Positions 31,671 through 41,861 of a stretch of DNA of 64,000 nt are shown one piece after another. The stretch's first letter is position 1; each line of letters starts with the position of its first letter. The stretch comes from Anodontia alba (taxonomy: Eukaryota; Mollusca; Bivalvia; Lucinida; Lucinidae): positions 16,355,211-16,419,210 of the forward strand of contig OZ024821.1 in assembly GCA_964016985.1 (NCBI GenBank), read 5' to 3'. The translations under genes were made by a program, and so were the position numbers. The notes under the pieces are model-generated. The model was given only the letters and a program-made list of their open reading frames with translations. It was not told the origin of the DNA and did not search any database.

Positions 31671-32189
31671 AGACCTGTCTGTCCCAATACTTAGGGTATC
31701 AGGGTATATAGGATTTTCAGAATTTGCAGTTTTCAAACCAGCTTTTCGATGTTTGTTATTTCTAGCCATCATTTTAACCTGCAAACATCTATCTTGCTTG
31801 ATGATCAAAGTATTCCCAAATTCCCCATTTTATATTGTGAAAATGTCATAGCTTATACACTTTACGAGATAAAAGGGCATCACGATTGTTAGTTTTGTTT
31901 CGATTTTTTACCAAATCATATGATGTGAGTACTCGAGAGGCGCTTCTAATAATCACCCATGTCATATGATTTTGTAGAGTAATCAGAAAAAAAAGTACAT
32001 ATAACTTTGGTTAAAACAAAACAGAATAAAACAGGTTTATCTGAAGCTGCAAACATGACTAAGAGTGTACATTTTACATAGAAGCATTTAAAGTAGTGAA
32101 AATATTTCATGAAGTTCCATCAATCTTGATCACTGGATACATGAACATAGTGTAGATTTTGAGTTGCTGAGTAAGTGGCAGCTTTATAT
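31671..32189. other. Stretch with a small hairpin relic
   Basis: CCAAATCATATGATGTGAGTA ... CCCATGTCATATGATTTTG (31911-31974) is a short inverted repeat around CTCGAGAGGCGCTTCTAATAA, again like the F1 core. No gene was seen. Confidence 0.45.
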
Positions 32190-32432
32190 TGGCCGCACCA
32201 AGTGAAAATGTGTCTTCGAGCATGCGCACAATGCACATTCAGAATCATCCAACGCATGCGTAAAGTGTAATACGGGCATTTGCTCCCCATTGATATAATT
32301 TTATAGTGTACAATGGTTTTGTTTACGGACAGCGGATGCGATAGCCTGATCAGACTGCGCGGACGCGCAAGCTGATCTGGGCCTTCGTTGTCCGCATATG
32401 CCCGAAGATACTTTTTCGCATATCGCGGATCA
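32190..32432 (+). repeat. F6 dispersed repeat
   Basis: GGCCGCACCAAGTGAAAATG, ATCATCCAACGCATGCGTAA, TTTGTTTACGGACAGCGGATG, CTGATCAGACTGCGCGGACG and TTCGTTGTCCGCATATGCCC follow the order seen at 44.2 kb. Confidence 0.8.
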
Positions 32433-33164
32433 TATTGTCTGCTGGCTAAAAAATTTCAGTATTTGTACATGCACACTCTATTGTCAGTAAGATATAATTT
32501 TAGTGGCCCTAACAGTGTGCCAAACCCTTTATAACATGTAACGGTTGAACATCGAATATTATTCTAAGTTGGACAACTTCCATCCAAAACGGAGGAGCTG
32601 TTCAACTAAATATTTTAATCTGAGCCTAGCCAAAGCAGTCCTACAACAAATTCATATACATGTAAGCCCATCGAAGACCCGTGTCTGATAAGAATCTTCG
32701 TATGCCCTCTCTAGGTAGCCAATGATCTAAAGCGTCTTCAGGCAGACTGCGAAGATTCAGATCAGCTTGTGCGGATGATCCGATTCTTCACTGGGCGCAA
32801 ATACAATCTTGCAGGAAATTCTGTGCCCCGGGTAATTTGATTGTGCACTGGTTGCATGTCTGTTTTGTGTTCTTTGAAACATAAATGGCAACACGTTTAC
32901 CTCAATTTGTTATCTGTCTGAGTGTGTTGTTTTCATTTTGTTTATCTGAAAAGTAAACCGCATGAGTTTTTGTGCACATTGCAAACGTTTGAAAGTTAAT
33001 ACAATTTTTGGAAGCAATTTCAAATAGGAATTTATTTGCTTGACAAGTTCGATAAACGCTAGAGTGCCCCTGAAAACCTGCAACCATGCGTTTTACATAA
33101 AATCTATAATCAGTTTAGACGGCGATGTATGCCAGCTATGCTCACTTACTTGGAAATATAAGAT
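32433..33164. other. Non-coding stretch with diverged F6
   Basis: TGCGAAGATTCAGATCAGCTTG and GATTCTTCACTGGGCGCAAA at 32750-32803 are F6-like. No gene was recognised. Confidence 0.45.
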
Positions 33165-34067
33165 TGTTTGAATTGGAGTTTTACGGCCCAGTTAATACTG
33201 TTAAGGTCATGTCGAGCCGGTCAGTAAGCTAACGCACGTTTTGTATAGCCTGCGTAGCATGGCAGACACATAGGGATCACGTTGTCCGTCCAAGTCGTCG
33301 TCGGCGTCAGCGTTGTCGTCGTCTGCGCAGTCGGTGGTCGTCACACGTTTCTTTTCCGCTGAATATCTTTTCCGCTGAATATCATTCGAAGTCTGCAGAA
33401 GTTTGTATCACTTTAAAATACAGGTCAAGTTCGATATTGGTATTCATCCGCCAATTTTTGGCTGAGTTATGGTCCTTTTTCGACTTATTTTTTGTTATTG
33501 TGTTGGCATTAGTTTCCGCTCAATAGCAGGGGTGCACTGATTCCATCGAAAGTTTGCAGAAGAATATGTCATTGTAAAATACAGGTCAAGTTCGATATTA
33601 GTAATCATTTGCACAATTTTGGACGAGTTGACGTCCTTTACTGACTTAGTTTTGCTGCTGTGTTGATACTGGTTTCCGCTCTGTAACTTCCGAAGGAGTG
33701 CATTGATTACATTGGAAATTTGCACAAGGATACATCATTGTAATATACAGGTCAAGTTCTTTATTAGTAATCATCTGCAACATTTTGGCCAAGTTATGGC
33801 TCTTTTTCGACTTAGTTTCTGTTGTTGCGATGAAATATAGGGTAAAGAAATTGTTTCCCGCCAATATGTTTTGAAAGGATGCACTAATTTCATTCGAATT
33901 TTGCAAAATAGTATATCATTATAGCATAGATTTCAAGTTGCATTTTGGTAATCATCCGCAAATTTCGCTCAAAGTGTAGCCCTTTACGTGCTTAATTAAT
34001 AAAGTTTAGACACAGTAGTGAGGAGTCGCCTTTAGGAATAGGAGCGATTATTAGGACAAATATAGTG

Positions 34068-34101
<34 letters not shown>

Positions 34102-34372
34102 CATATCAAATGGTTGGCGCTTTAAGCAAGCGATACGTGCGATTCTCGGAATTCTAGTTTTTGAGAAGCTTTATCTCATATTTTCGCCTGTGACTGCCAA
34201 TTGTCCTTCTTGCATCAGCTGAAGGGGGAAATAGCTACAGAAATAAATACATGCTCGATCTCCACGAAAGTTATGCGGCCGAGATGGATACGAACTTGTG
34301 ACTACTGGATCTGCAGTCAGACGCACTACCGACTGCGCTGTGGAGCCGAGTATTGTTTTAGATGTTTTAGAC
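33165..34372 (-). mobile_element. tRNA-derived SINE, copy 2, apparently split
   Basis: On the minus strand the head at 34372-34275 reads CGGCTCCACAGCGCAGTCGG (A box) and CAAGTTCGTATCCATCTCGG (B box). The body TTCGTGGAGATCGAGCATG ... TGATGCAAGAAGGACAATTG matches SINE copy 1. The tail CGACATGACC ... GGGCCGTAAAACTCCAATTC is found at 33242-33165, after about 920 bp of unrelated repeat. The order and strand agree with one interrupted SINE. Confidence 0.65.
33245..34110. repeat. Degenerate tandem repeat of about 180 bp with GTCCGTCC start
   Basis: Segments starting near 33380, 33540, 33710 and 33885 each contain TTTGCAGAAG, TATCATTGTAAAATACAG, GTCAAGTTCGATATTAGTAA, CATCCGCAAATTTTGG, GAGTTATGGTCCTTTT and CGACTTAGTTT with divergence. 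GTTGTCCGTCCAAGTCGTCG precedes them, and a poly-T of about 29 lies at 34073-34101. No protein frame persists. Confidence 0.8.
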
Positions 34373-34504
34373 ATCTTGTAATACGTCTGAAAGAGTGCAA
34401 ATTATTTCTCTTTAGAGTAGACCCATTTCAAAACAATTTGGACTGTATTACATTCCCTGTCAGCGTATCCTTTCTCTTCGATTTAACTTCTTATATGGGC
34501 AGTG

Positions 34505-34740
34505 TCAAGCCAAAAAGTGCCCTCCTGTATGCGCAAAATGTGCGGTTTCACATCATCCTGCACATACGCAAACTCATCCGGGCTTTTGCTCCCCATTGAA
34601 ACATTCTGCAGTATCCAGTGATTCTTCTAGTGAACAGTGAATGCCCTGATCGGACTGCGCGGATGCGCAGGCTGATCTGGGCCTTCGCTGGTCGCATATG
34701 CCAGAACTTGAGAATACACGTTTTCGCATGGCGCGGCTCT
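34505..34740 (+). repeat. F6 dispersed repeat
   Basis: GTCAAGCCAAAAAGTGCC, GCGGTTTCACATCATCCTGC, GGGCTTTTGCTCCCCATTGA, CTGATCGGACTGCGCGGATG, CTTCGCTGGTCGCATATGCC and CGCATGGCGCGGCTC appear in the standard order. Confidence 0.85.
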
Positions 34741-34743
34741 CTG

Positions 34744-34905
34744 TACAGTAAAACTTCAATGACTCGAACATCGATGGCTCATCTACCTAAATCACACCCG
34801 TTTGTCTTCGGACCTGGCACAATGATTAACCCTTAGCGGCTCGAATTACCCATATCTAGAATAAATTTCCATGGTCCCAAAGATGTTCGAGTCATATTTA
34901 GGGGT
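34744..34905 (+). mobile_element. F2c MITE, truncated
   Basis: TA|CAGTAAAACTTCAATGACTC at the left, then GATTAACCCTTAGCGGCTCG and GTCCCAAAGATGTTCGAGTC. The right terminus is lost. Confidence 0.7.
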
Positions 34906-34939
34906 ATGGCCATTATAAGATGCCTAATTAGGAATGTCA

Positions 34940-34942
34940 AGC

Positions 34943-34990
<48 letters not shown>
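34940..34990. repeat. (GA)n(GACA)n microsatellite
   Basis: GAGAGAGAGAG followed by ACAGACAGACAG repeats. Confidence 0.9.
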
Positions 34991-34991
<1 letters not shown>

Positions 34992-35279
34992 TATAGGCAG
35001 ACAAATAGGCAAAGAGCGTTGGACTGCAGTCATTCTCTCTTCGCTCAATTAAAACTGGATCATTCAATTGACATGAGTTGAAAATATTTCACTCTAAAAT
35101 CGAAAAAAATTATATGTGAAGATACCAAGAAATACTACAATGTCGAAGCACAGACTTCCAAAGGCATCGAAAGAAGGAGAGATGAGGAACAGATAGTGAC
35201 AAAACAAACTCCACATATGAAACCACCAACGCACAAACAACGTAGTACTGCAACAGAGAAACCACCTTGCAATGGTCAG

Positions 35280-35318
35280 TAGAAGAAGAAGAAGAAGATA
35301 AAGAAGAAGAAAATGAAG

Positions 35319-35349
<31 letters not shown>
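35280..35349. repeat. (GAA)n / poly-A tract
   Basis: GAAGAAGAAG repeats grade into about 30 A. This explains the Glu/Lys-rich or Leu/Phe-rich reading frames in the area. Confidence 0.9.
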
Positions 35350-35350
<1 letters not shown>

Positions 35351-35431
35351 ACAAACAAAAAAACTACAGGGCGGCTTAAAACAGTTTTGTGCGCGAGAAA
35401 CCTCACACTTAATTCTATTGCAGCTTTAAAT

Positions 35432-35758
35432 CATCACGAAAACATAAAATTTTGACCCCCTTAAACCCCACTTTTATATGGTAGAACTGGCGCTTACAGG
35501 GGGGTATACATTTTGTTTTTATTTGCTTTTTTGCAAAATAAAACATAGATTGTGTACTCGTTAGAACCGCCTCGGTGAGGCGGTTCTAATGAGTACCCAC
35601 AATCTATGTTTTGAGCAGAAATATGAAAAATATCAGAGTTTTTTTTTTGTTTTGTTTTTTTTTATCCGAAAATAATGTTTACCTCTGTTAACCCCAGTTT
35701 TACCATATACACGTGGGGTTTAAGTGGGTCTAAATTATATAGGCGTGTTTTTGTGATG
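35432..35758. mobile_element. F1 chimera with two left ends, copy 19
   Basis: The left side begins CATCACGAAAACATAAAATT and contains TTAAACCCCACTTTTATATG. The centre has the normal hairpin with CTCGGTGAGG. After the usual right-arm text ATATGAAAAATATCAGAG and a T-rich run, the sequence switches near 35672 to AATAATGTTTACCTCTGTTA, then GTGGGGTTTAAGTGGGTC. It ends GGCGTGTTTTTGTGATG, the inverted left end. Normal copies end in the CAGTATATTTGAATAGG arm instead. Confidence 0.88.
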
Positions 35759-35847
35759 ACAACCGACCAAAAGAATAGTCTTAAGGGTATTGGCCACGTG
35801 CTTATCATTGACCAATGAAATTTTGGTTTATGTATACTTGTACTAAT

Positions 35848-35955
35848 CGATGTACACGTGTCTTCTGCACCAGCATTTGCTCAAATAAAATTATGGGTTG
35901 GCGGGTTCAAAATGAGTAGAATGTCTTTAGAAGATGAAAGCAGGTCTGGACGACC
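35848..35955 (+). pseudogene. Mariner-type transposase fragment, N-terminal region
   Basis: The plus-strand translation QIKLWVGGFKMSRMSLEDES followed by RSGRP matches the W-x-x-x-F-K-x-x-R-x-S-x-x-D-x-x-R-S-G-R-P block that links the two N-terminal helix-turn-helix units of mariner-type transposases. Nothing recognisable follows after about 35960. It is too short to act and has no visible inverted ends. It may be related to the mariner relic at 41.2-41.8 kb, which lies on the other strand. Confidence 0.65.
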
Positions 35956-35959
35956 ATTC

Positions 35960-36544
35960 GAGCATGATACGCTTGGCCACAAGGCGCTCCACTGTCATCT
36001 GAACACATTTCCATTACCTCATTTCTTGACCTCTGCATCGGACCAGAAATGGCGTCCAGGGATTTTTTTAAAGCTTGGGAACTAAAGTAATCACTTTGGT
36101 TTAAACATATTTTATTTCACAAAGTATACATGGGTACAAATATAATGTTATGAAAATACATATTAAAGGATCAGAACGAAAGCAATGTTACTTATTTAGT
36201 TCTTCTCCTTAATAATAACAACTGTGAAAAGAAGGCGAAGATCAAATACAAGTGATACTTTGAATTACTGTTCATATGCATTCATACAAACAATATAAAC
36301 TACGACCTCATTCAGTTAAAAAAACTAAGGTAATTGTATCATTAGAAAGAGTAAGAAAAGCAACAATTATAGAGAAACGTAGGTAAAACAGAAAATTTGG
36401 GTATGTCTGTACATCAGTATTGTGTATTTAGTTGTTTATTTAAAAAAATGCAGTGGATTATTAGTTATAATGGAGGTTGTATATTAGGTGTGAAAGAAGT
36501 GAAAAAGACTTGCTGACTTTGAGTACCTAAGAGTTTGGTTATTC
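35960..36544. other. Non-coding stretch
   Basis: No recognised repeat or gene. It may include far 3' sequence of the adjacent LINE. Confidence 0.3.
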
Positions 36545-36579
36545 AGAGAGAGAGAGAGAGAGAGATAGAGAGAGAGTGT

Positions 36580-36610
<31 letters not shown>

Positions 36611-36611
36611 G
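36545..36611. repeat. (GA)n(GT)n(G)n compound microsatellite
   Basis: GAGAGAG, then GTGTGTG, then 18 G. It lies just beyond the 3' end of the LINE coding region (minus strand) and could be its 3' tail. Confidence 0.88.
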
Positions 36612-36708
36612 TAGGGTGCGCGACAGTAATGCTTAAAAACTCCCTTGCTTCAAAACAAAACTAGCCGCATGGTAAGTTTTACAAGTATAATTTTGTACAT
36701 TCTTAGAA

Positions 36709-37560
36709 TTACTGCATGGCAGTGAATCTCTTGGTAGTGATTATATATTTTTGGACTTTCTCGAATATTTTCTTATTTGTATCGTAGGAGAGAGAAATAT
36801 CACCGAAGAGAAGTAGATCAAAAGAGAGTTCCTTGTACTGTGAAACTGTTTCGAAGAGCTCAGTCCGCGAGTTCCGATATTGAGGACATTGAAAAAAGAA
36901 ATGATAGGTATTCTCGATATCGCCGCAGCGGCATAGCGGGGAATCCGTGATATTCTTCAGGCAAAGATCATAATTTAATGCACTGCATTTCGTTCTTAAG
37001 CGGGTGTGAGGAATTTGTGCATGTCTTTTGCCGGTATAGAAGTGCTTTGGTACGACTAAATTTTCTCTGTTGATGTTGTGTTTAAAAGCAGCTATTGATT
37101 CTGACTGAGTAACATTAGACGGTAGATTATTCCACTCCCTCACTGTTGATGGAAGAAATGAATAGTAATAATTGTTAGATCTGGCGTCAACAGTTTGGAG
37201 AGCATGAGAATTTCTAAGATTGTATCGCGAAACGCTACTAACAGTTTGTGGTACTAGGTCAGAAAGATATGATGGAGTCAAATTGGTGTACATTTTATAG
37301 AATAGGGTTAGTTTGTGGTTTCTTCGGCGTTTTTCTAAGGATTCCCATTTAACTTCGTTGTAAAGACAGTCTAAGGATATGAGTTTGGTGGTTCCAGTTG
37401 CAATTCGGGCTGCTTCATTCTGAGTCTTGTCAAGCTCTTGTTTTTCATATAAGGTACAATTGTCCCAAATTACGTCTGCATATTCAAGTAGAGGTCGTAT
37501 AAATACCATATAAATAATTTCTAGGGATTTTCTGTCGAGCTTGAATTTGAGTTTCCTCAT
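36709..37560 (-). pseudogene. LINE ORF2 C-terminal part (thumb and Cys/His motif)
   Basis: An open frame of 283 codons. It starts inside the thumb region, IIYMVFIRPLLEYADVIWDN, a block that follows the polymerase domain in CR1/L2-like proteins. LQTVDARSNNYYYSFLPSTV and REWNNLP are typical of the connecting region. Near residues 210-228 comes CRCGDIENTYHFFFQCPQY, a C-x-C-x8-H-x5-C arrangement resembling the C-terminal zinc-binding motif of this group. The stop at 36709 appears to be the true end. This is the longest uninterrupted coding segment in the window, which implies the LINE is not extremely old. The upstream junction is a frameshift. Confidence 0.88.
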
Positions 37561-37564
37561 AACA

Positions 37565-38866
37565 TTGATTCGTCCCCAAGCTTTCTCTTTGATATAATCT
37601 ATATGTTTATGCCATGTACAATCAGTTGAGAAATAAACACCTAAGTGTTTGTGTGTTTCGACTTCAATTATTGATCATTCATATAGAGTGGAGGATGGAC
37701 AGGCTTGTTCAGTTTGCGTGTGAAGATAAGAGAATCTGTTTTAGTTGGGTTGAAGAGCACTAGCCATGATGCAGCCCATTGTGATATTACACTTAGGTCA
37801 GAATTCGGATAGACAGCAACTGTCATTGGATTATCTACTACGATAAAAAGACTCGTATCATCGGCAAAAAGTCTAATGTTTGTTCCAATGTCATTTACTA
37901 TATCATTAATGTATAGTAGAAACAGTAATGGTCCCAGGATTGATCCCTGTGGGACACCAGCTAAAATGTAATCCAGTTTGAAGAGGCACCAGGAAGAACA
38001 ACTCTTTGTTTCCTGTCAGAGAGATAACTCCTGAACTAGTTGAGCACAGCGCCAGTGACTCCTGCTGCCTCAAGTTTGTGAATAAGACCGGCGTCCCATA
38101 CACGGACAAAGGCCTTGCTTATATCACAGGACCGCACGGACCTCTTTACCATTATCTCGGGCTCGGCAGATAGTATCGTAAAGATACGTCAGTTGATTAA
38201 CTGTCGAGTCGCCAGGTATGAAACCAGACTGTAAAGAGGTCAAAATATTGTTATCACGTAGATGATTATATAAATATTTGAAGACTAGTCTTTCAAAAAC
38301 CTTGTCCTCTGAGTTTAGGAGAGTGATTGGTCTGTAGTATCTAGGCAGGGATGGGTCATTTTTCTTAAATATTGAGTAGACATTACCTTCTTTATACGAT
38401 TCAGGTACAATACCAGTTTGAAGAGATAGATGAAAAAGAGTACAGAGGGGCAGAGAAATTTCCATTGCCAATTCTTTAAGAATACGATTGTTTATTCCAT
38501 TGGGTCCCGAAGCTTTACCCGTTGGCAGTGATTTTAAGACTAACTGAACTTCATTTGGAGTAAGGACGATGCTACTTAATCTAGAATTTGCTACACATGT
38601 TAATTCTGGTAGTGATGCATTCTGCTCATCTAACACAGTTTGGCTTTGAAAGAATTGGTTTAGGAGATTAGCCTTTTCCTTTTCATCCGTATATATCAAT
38701 CCGTTACTTTCCAGAGGTGGGATTTGGGATTTAGTATTCTGATTAATCATCGATTTCAGTGTAGACTGCCAGTCTTTAGAACAAAGAGATTCAGATTTTA
38801 ATTTATCAGTAATTTTGTCATAAAATGTCTTTTTAGAATCGCGAAGGATCGATATAGCCTTGTTTC
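37565..38866 (-). pseudogene. LINE reverse transcriptase domain, frameshifted
   Basis: The first 208 codons (38750-38124) contain LTPNEVQLVLKSLPTGKASG, LFHLSLQTGIVPESYKEGNV and RPITLLNSEDKVFERLV, all standard LINE reverse transcriptase blocks. After a one-base shift comes CDISKAFVRVWDAGLIHKL (about 38118-38062), motif A with its first Asp kept and the second Asp of the usual AFD replaced by Val. A stop follows after VTGAVLN. A further shift leads to [20 protein letters not shown] (motif B) and LFADDTSLF (the catalytic Asp pair, near 37860). The polymerase signature is therefore present, but no single frame carries it. Confidence 0.88.
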
Positions 38867-38875
38867 TTAGTCTTC

Positions 38876-39592
38876 TGAATTTAGCCAGTGTGATGCTAAG
38901 TTTGTCCGCTTAGCTCTTCTGTATGCCCGTTCTCGTTTTCGTATATATTTCTTGAGGTAAGAGGTAAGCCACGGTGGGTCTGATGGTTTTATCCTAATGG
39001 TTTTATTTGGTATACAATCTTTGGCTAGAGATATTATATGTGTAGTTATATTCTGGGCGTATGTGTCTATGTCCAGGTCATGTAAAGAGTCCAAGTCAGC
39101 AGCAGCCACTTTGCTTCTTACATGTAACAGATCATAGTTACCTTGCTCGTAGTACCAAATAAGACGTGTGTATGATTTTATTTTAGCTGTGGAGAATTTA
39201 AATATTCCATATATTGGACAGTGATAACGTAGATTTTGTGTTAAAAAAGGATCACCTACACCACTAAGAATTAAATGTTCCTTATTACTGACAAGTAGGA
39301 TGTCCAGTAGTGAGGATGAATGCTCGGTATAATGGGTGGGTTGGTTTATGGCTTGAAACAACGCAAATTGATTACATAATGAATCAATTTTGCGTATAAT
39401 CTGTTAGTGTAATAGATTAAAATTGAAATCACCAGTTATAATAATATCATTTATACCAGTGTCTGTTGCTAGATGTAAAGAATCTTCAATAGAGGTATAG
39501 TATGTAGAATCAGAGTTTGGTGGTCTGTAGTAGACACCAAATAAGGCATGTTTTGTGTTGTTTGCAATTTCAATCCATATACATTAAACTCC
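38876..39592 (-). pseudogene. LINE endonuclease, C-terminal half
   Basis: The minus-strand translation after a frameshift near 39592 gives IANNTKHALFGVYYRPPNSD and IIITGDFNFNLLH, where GDFN is a catalytic motif of APE-type endonucleases. It then meets a TAA stop. The 164-codon open part (39361-38867) has QPTHYTEHSSSLLDILLVS and NLRYHCPIYGIF. In active relatives the latter reads SDHCP, so the catalytic Asp before His is Tyr here. The basic stretch KKYIRKRERAYRRAKR leads into the reverse transcriptase. Confidence 0.85.
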
Positions 39593-40069
39593 CCTTGGTT
39601 CGAGATCGCGTCTGCGTCTGTAGTGTATATATTCCTTAACATATATCATGACACCACCATGCGCATCACCAACACGATCCTTGCGTTCGGGTTTGCTATA
39701 TGAGTCACGGACAAGATCGTCGGTAGCTACAGAGGCGCTTAGCCAGGTTTCAGTAAAGGCTAGGATGTCAAATTCTAATAGTTCCGCATGGAGGATGTCC
39801 AGTTTGGAGGCTATGCTTTGGACATTGTAATGTACAAAAGAAAGGTGGTGGCTAAGGTTTATAGAGCTGAAGACAGTAGAGGATAAGCTAGACGATAAGC
39901 TAGTGATACTATTTGATGATGTTGTTGACAAAGGTCCCGGATGCGGGTGAACATCCCCTGAGATGAACAATAAGATTATAAGCCAAGTTGCAAATAAGGA
40001 AACAGAAAAATAGAGATTAAGAATTGCTGTGAACGCAACATTATCGTAAAAGGCTTTGCATTTTGGCAC
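39584..40069 (-). pseudogene. LINE N-terminus: 2A-like motif and endonuclease start
   Basis: 161 codons. Residues 15-38 form a hydrophobic segment (LNLYFSVSLFATWLIILLFI), directly followed by SGDVHPHPGP. This looks like the 2A peptide consensus (D-V/I-E-x-N-P-G-P) that some APE-type LINEs carry at this place, but with His where Asn is required for ribosome skipping. After a Ser/Thr-rich linker, SFVHYNVQSIASKLDILHAE and LAFTETWL are the first two endonuclease blocks, with the catalytic Asn and Glu kept. The frame is lost at RRRRDLEPRGV. The start at 40069 is the first Met of the frame and is uncertain. Confidence 0.82.
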
Positions 40070-40335
40070 ACGTTTAGAAAAGTTGGTTGGGGTAGCCTTA
40101 GTTTAACTACTAGTAGACAATTGTCTTGCAAGGATGTTAAAACTGAGAAGATAAGTATGAGTTGGTTATTTATTACGAATAATATTATAAGATGCAGTAA
40201 GCATGAGAAACGGCACATGCGACGATAATTTGGAATGACAGCACCTCGTTGTTTACCCCTGCTACAGATCATGTGATTGTGGAGAGTGACAGCAAGAACA
40301 AGGTAAGTACTGTCACACCAAATAGTAAGCAAGTT

Positions 40336-41234
40336 GCTTTACCGGTGTTTTGAAGCATCGATAGTCGCGCGACGACCCTCCCCCTGGGAATAGATTGGAA
40401 GGAAATAGAAACGTTTGAGATAATAACCAGAGTCATATTATTCGAGGCGAATGCAGATATATAGTAGAGGAAAAATGTCGACGTGTCAGTTGCGAAAGAT
40501 AAGTATATCGTAAATGCACACCAAGCACCTCTCGCAGGGAGACGGCCGCTAACATATCGCAATAGGAGAGAGACACATGTGTCAATGACAAAAGTCAAAA
40601 CTTCTTTGTCGAAATGGATTTATATTTGGTCCCATTACAAGTTTCGAGACAGTCTCTCATGCAATGATGAGGCTTGGTTACAATGTAAATACATAAAACA
40701 ATGCACATTTATTTTTAAAGTGGGCATATATGGTTAAAGAGTAACTATGCTTACTATGAATCTGAATTTGATAGCTGTATAGAAGAAAAAAATATAAATA
40801 AAAAATGAAAAAAAAAAAAAAAAAAAAAAGATTTATTCTGCATTTAGTAGTGTTGTCGTCTCTAGAATAAGGCCAATAAATACCGCATTTACCCTGGGTA
40901 CTCGGATAAACAGGTCTGATCAATCTGTGTATAACAAGACGAGCCGCCACAAAACACGTCTGATACTGTCTTTAATCCTTTCTGACTTTTGTTTTACTTA
41001 TCTTACCCAGACGTCTATCAGACACGTCACTTTTCGGTAAAATATAATTATTCAAAATCAACTATTAGGACAAGTACGGCAATAATTAAGGTGTACGAGT
41101 ATCCAGCGCAAGATGCGGAACAAACTGCAGAACTATCATCAGTCTAATAGGTAAGATGAATAGCACATAGTATCAGTCCTGCTGATTCCCCATAGTATTG
41201 TCCTTTATAATGATACAGGCCCTTTAGCGAATCG
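40336..41234. other. Non-coding stretch
   Basis: A poly-A of about 20 at 40809-40829. An F5-like end AATACCGCATTTACCCTGG near 40879. The lower part may include the 3' flank of the mariner relic. No gene was recognised. Confidence 0.35.
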
Positions 41235-41805
41235 GCGGGATGTTACCCATTTCATACTCATTTTGCTCTACAGCATCAATTAAAACTTTGCATTTGTGGA
41301 CTCCTACTTTTTCTTGCTGAAGAAGGACACCTTTAGAGAGTTGACCGCATTATTTTCCTTGAATTGCAATTCTTGTTTGGTCATATAAGTTTGCATTGTA
41401 CTCGCCAATTATTGTACCCCATCCCCAACATAATTATTCCTTCGGCATCCCAAAATACAGTGGCCATCGACTTGCAAGTCGTGGACTGGTTATTGAACAC
41501 GCTAGGCCTCGGGAATCTAGGTCCTACCCACCACTGACTAACTTTGATTTCTGTTGAGCGTATGTACCCAAGCCACATCTATAGTTACAAGACAAACAAG
41601 AAAATTATCGCTCTTTGACCTGGGCCGCTTAAAAAGTTCGCAGATAATTGATGCTGCAGTTTCCATTTGATCATCGTTCAGGGAAATACGGACACAAAGA
41701 GCTTGTGCATTGATAAATGATCATATAAGATTGTTGAAAAGCTCACGTGAAATGCCCAATGCCTTTGCTATCTCTTCCAACTAAATACGCCTATCACAAT
41801 GTACA
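41235..41805 (-). pseudogene. Mariner-type transposase, decayed
   Basis: Minus-strand translation in several frames. From 41800 down, LEEIAKALGISRELFNNLI is the second helix-turn-helix, and LNDDQMETAASIICELFKR follows it. Near 41600, FLVCLVTIDVAWVHTLNRNQ contains the first catalytic Asp in the place of the usual GDETW. Near 41460, SMATVFWDAEGIIM is a nearly universal mariner block. From about 41370, YDQTRIAIQGK ... GQLSKGVLLQQEKVGVHKCK follows, where the usual QQDNA has become QQEKV, so the second catalytic Asp is lost. The block order matches mariner-family proteins of about 340 residues. Frameshifts and stops rule out function. Terminal inverted repeats were not identified. Confidence 0.82.
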
Positions 41806-41861
41806 AAGCCCTGCACTTAATTATACTATTCCTCTTTGGTGGCAACCAGGGGAATTACATG

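Larger units (their letters stand above)
36612..40335 (-). mobile_element. APE-type non-LTR retrotransposon (LINE), decayed
   Basis: On the minus strand the order is a hydrophobic N-terminus with a 2A-like motif, an apurinic endonuclease domain, a reverse transcriptase and a C-terminal cysteine/histidine motif. This is the order known for CR1/L2/Jockey-related LINEs. At least three frameshifts and several stops interrupt it, so it is dead. Borders are approximate: the 3' side is set at a microsatellite, and the 5' side just upstream of the first recognisable codons. No target duplication was found by eye. Confidence 0.88.

Noticed and set aside
34201..34599. 132-codon plus-strand frame
   Set aside because: It runs antisense through the SINE head and into an F6 repeat. 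No protein motif is present.
35094..35455. Frames rich in Phe/Leu or Glu/Lys
   Set aside because: They are translations of (GAA)n and poly-A tracts.
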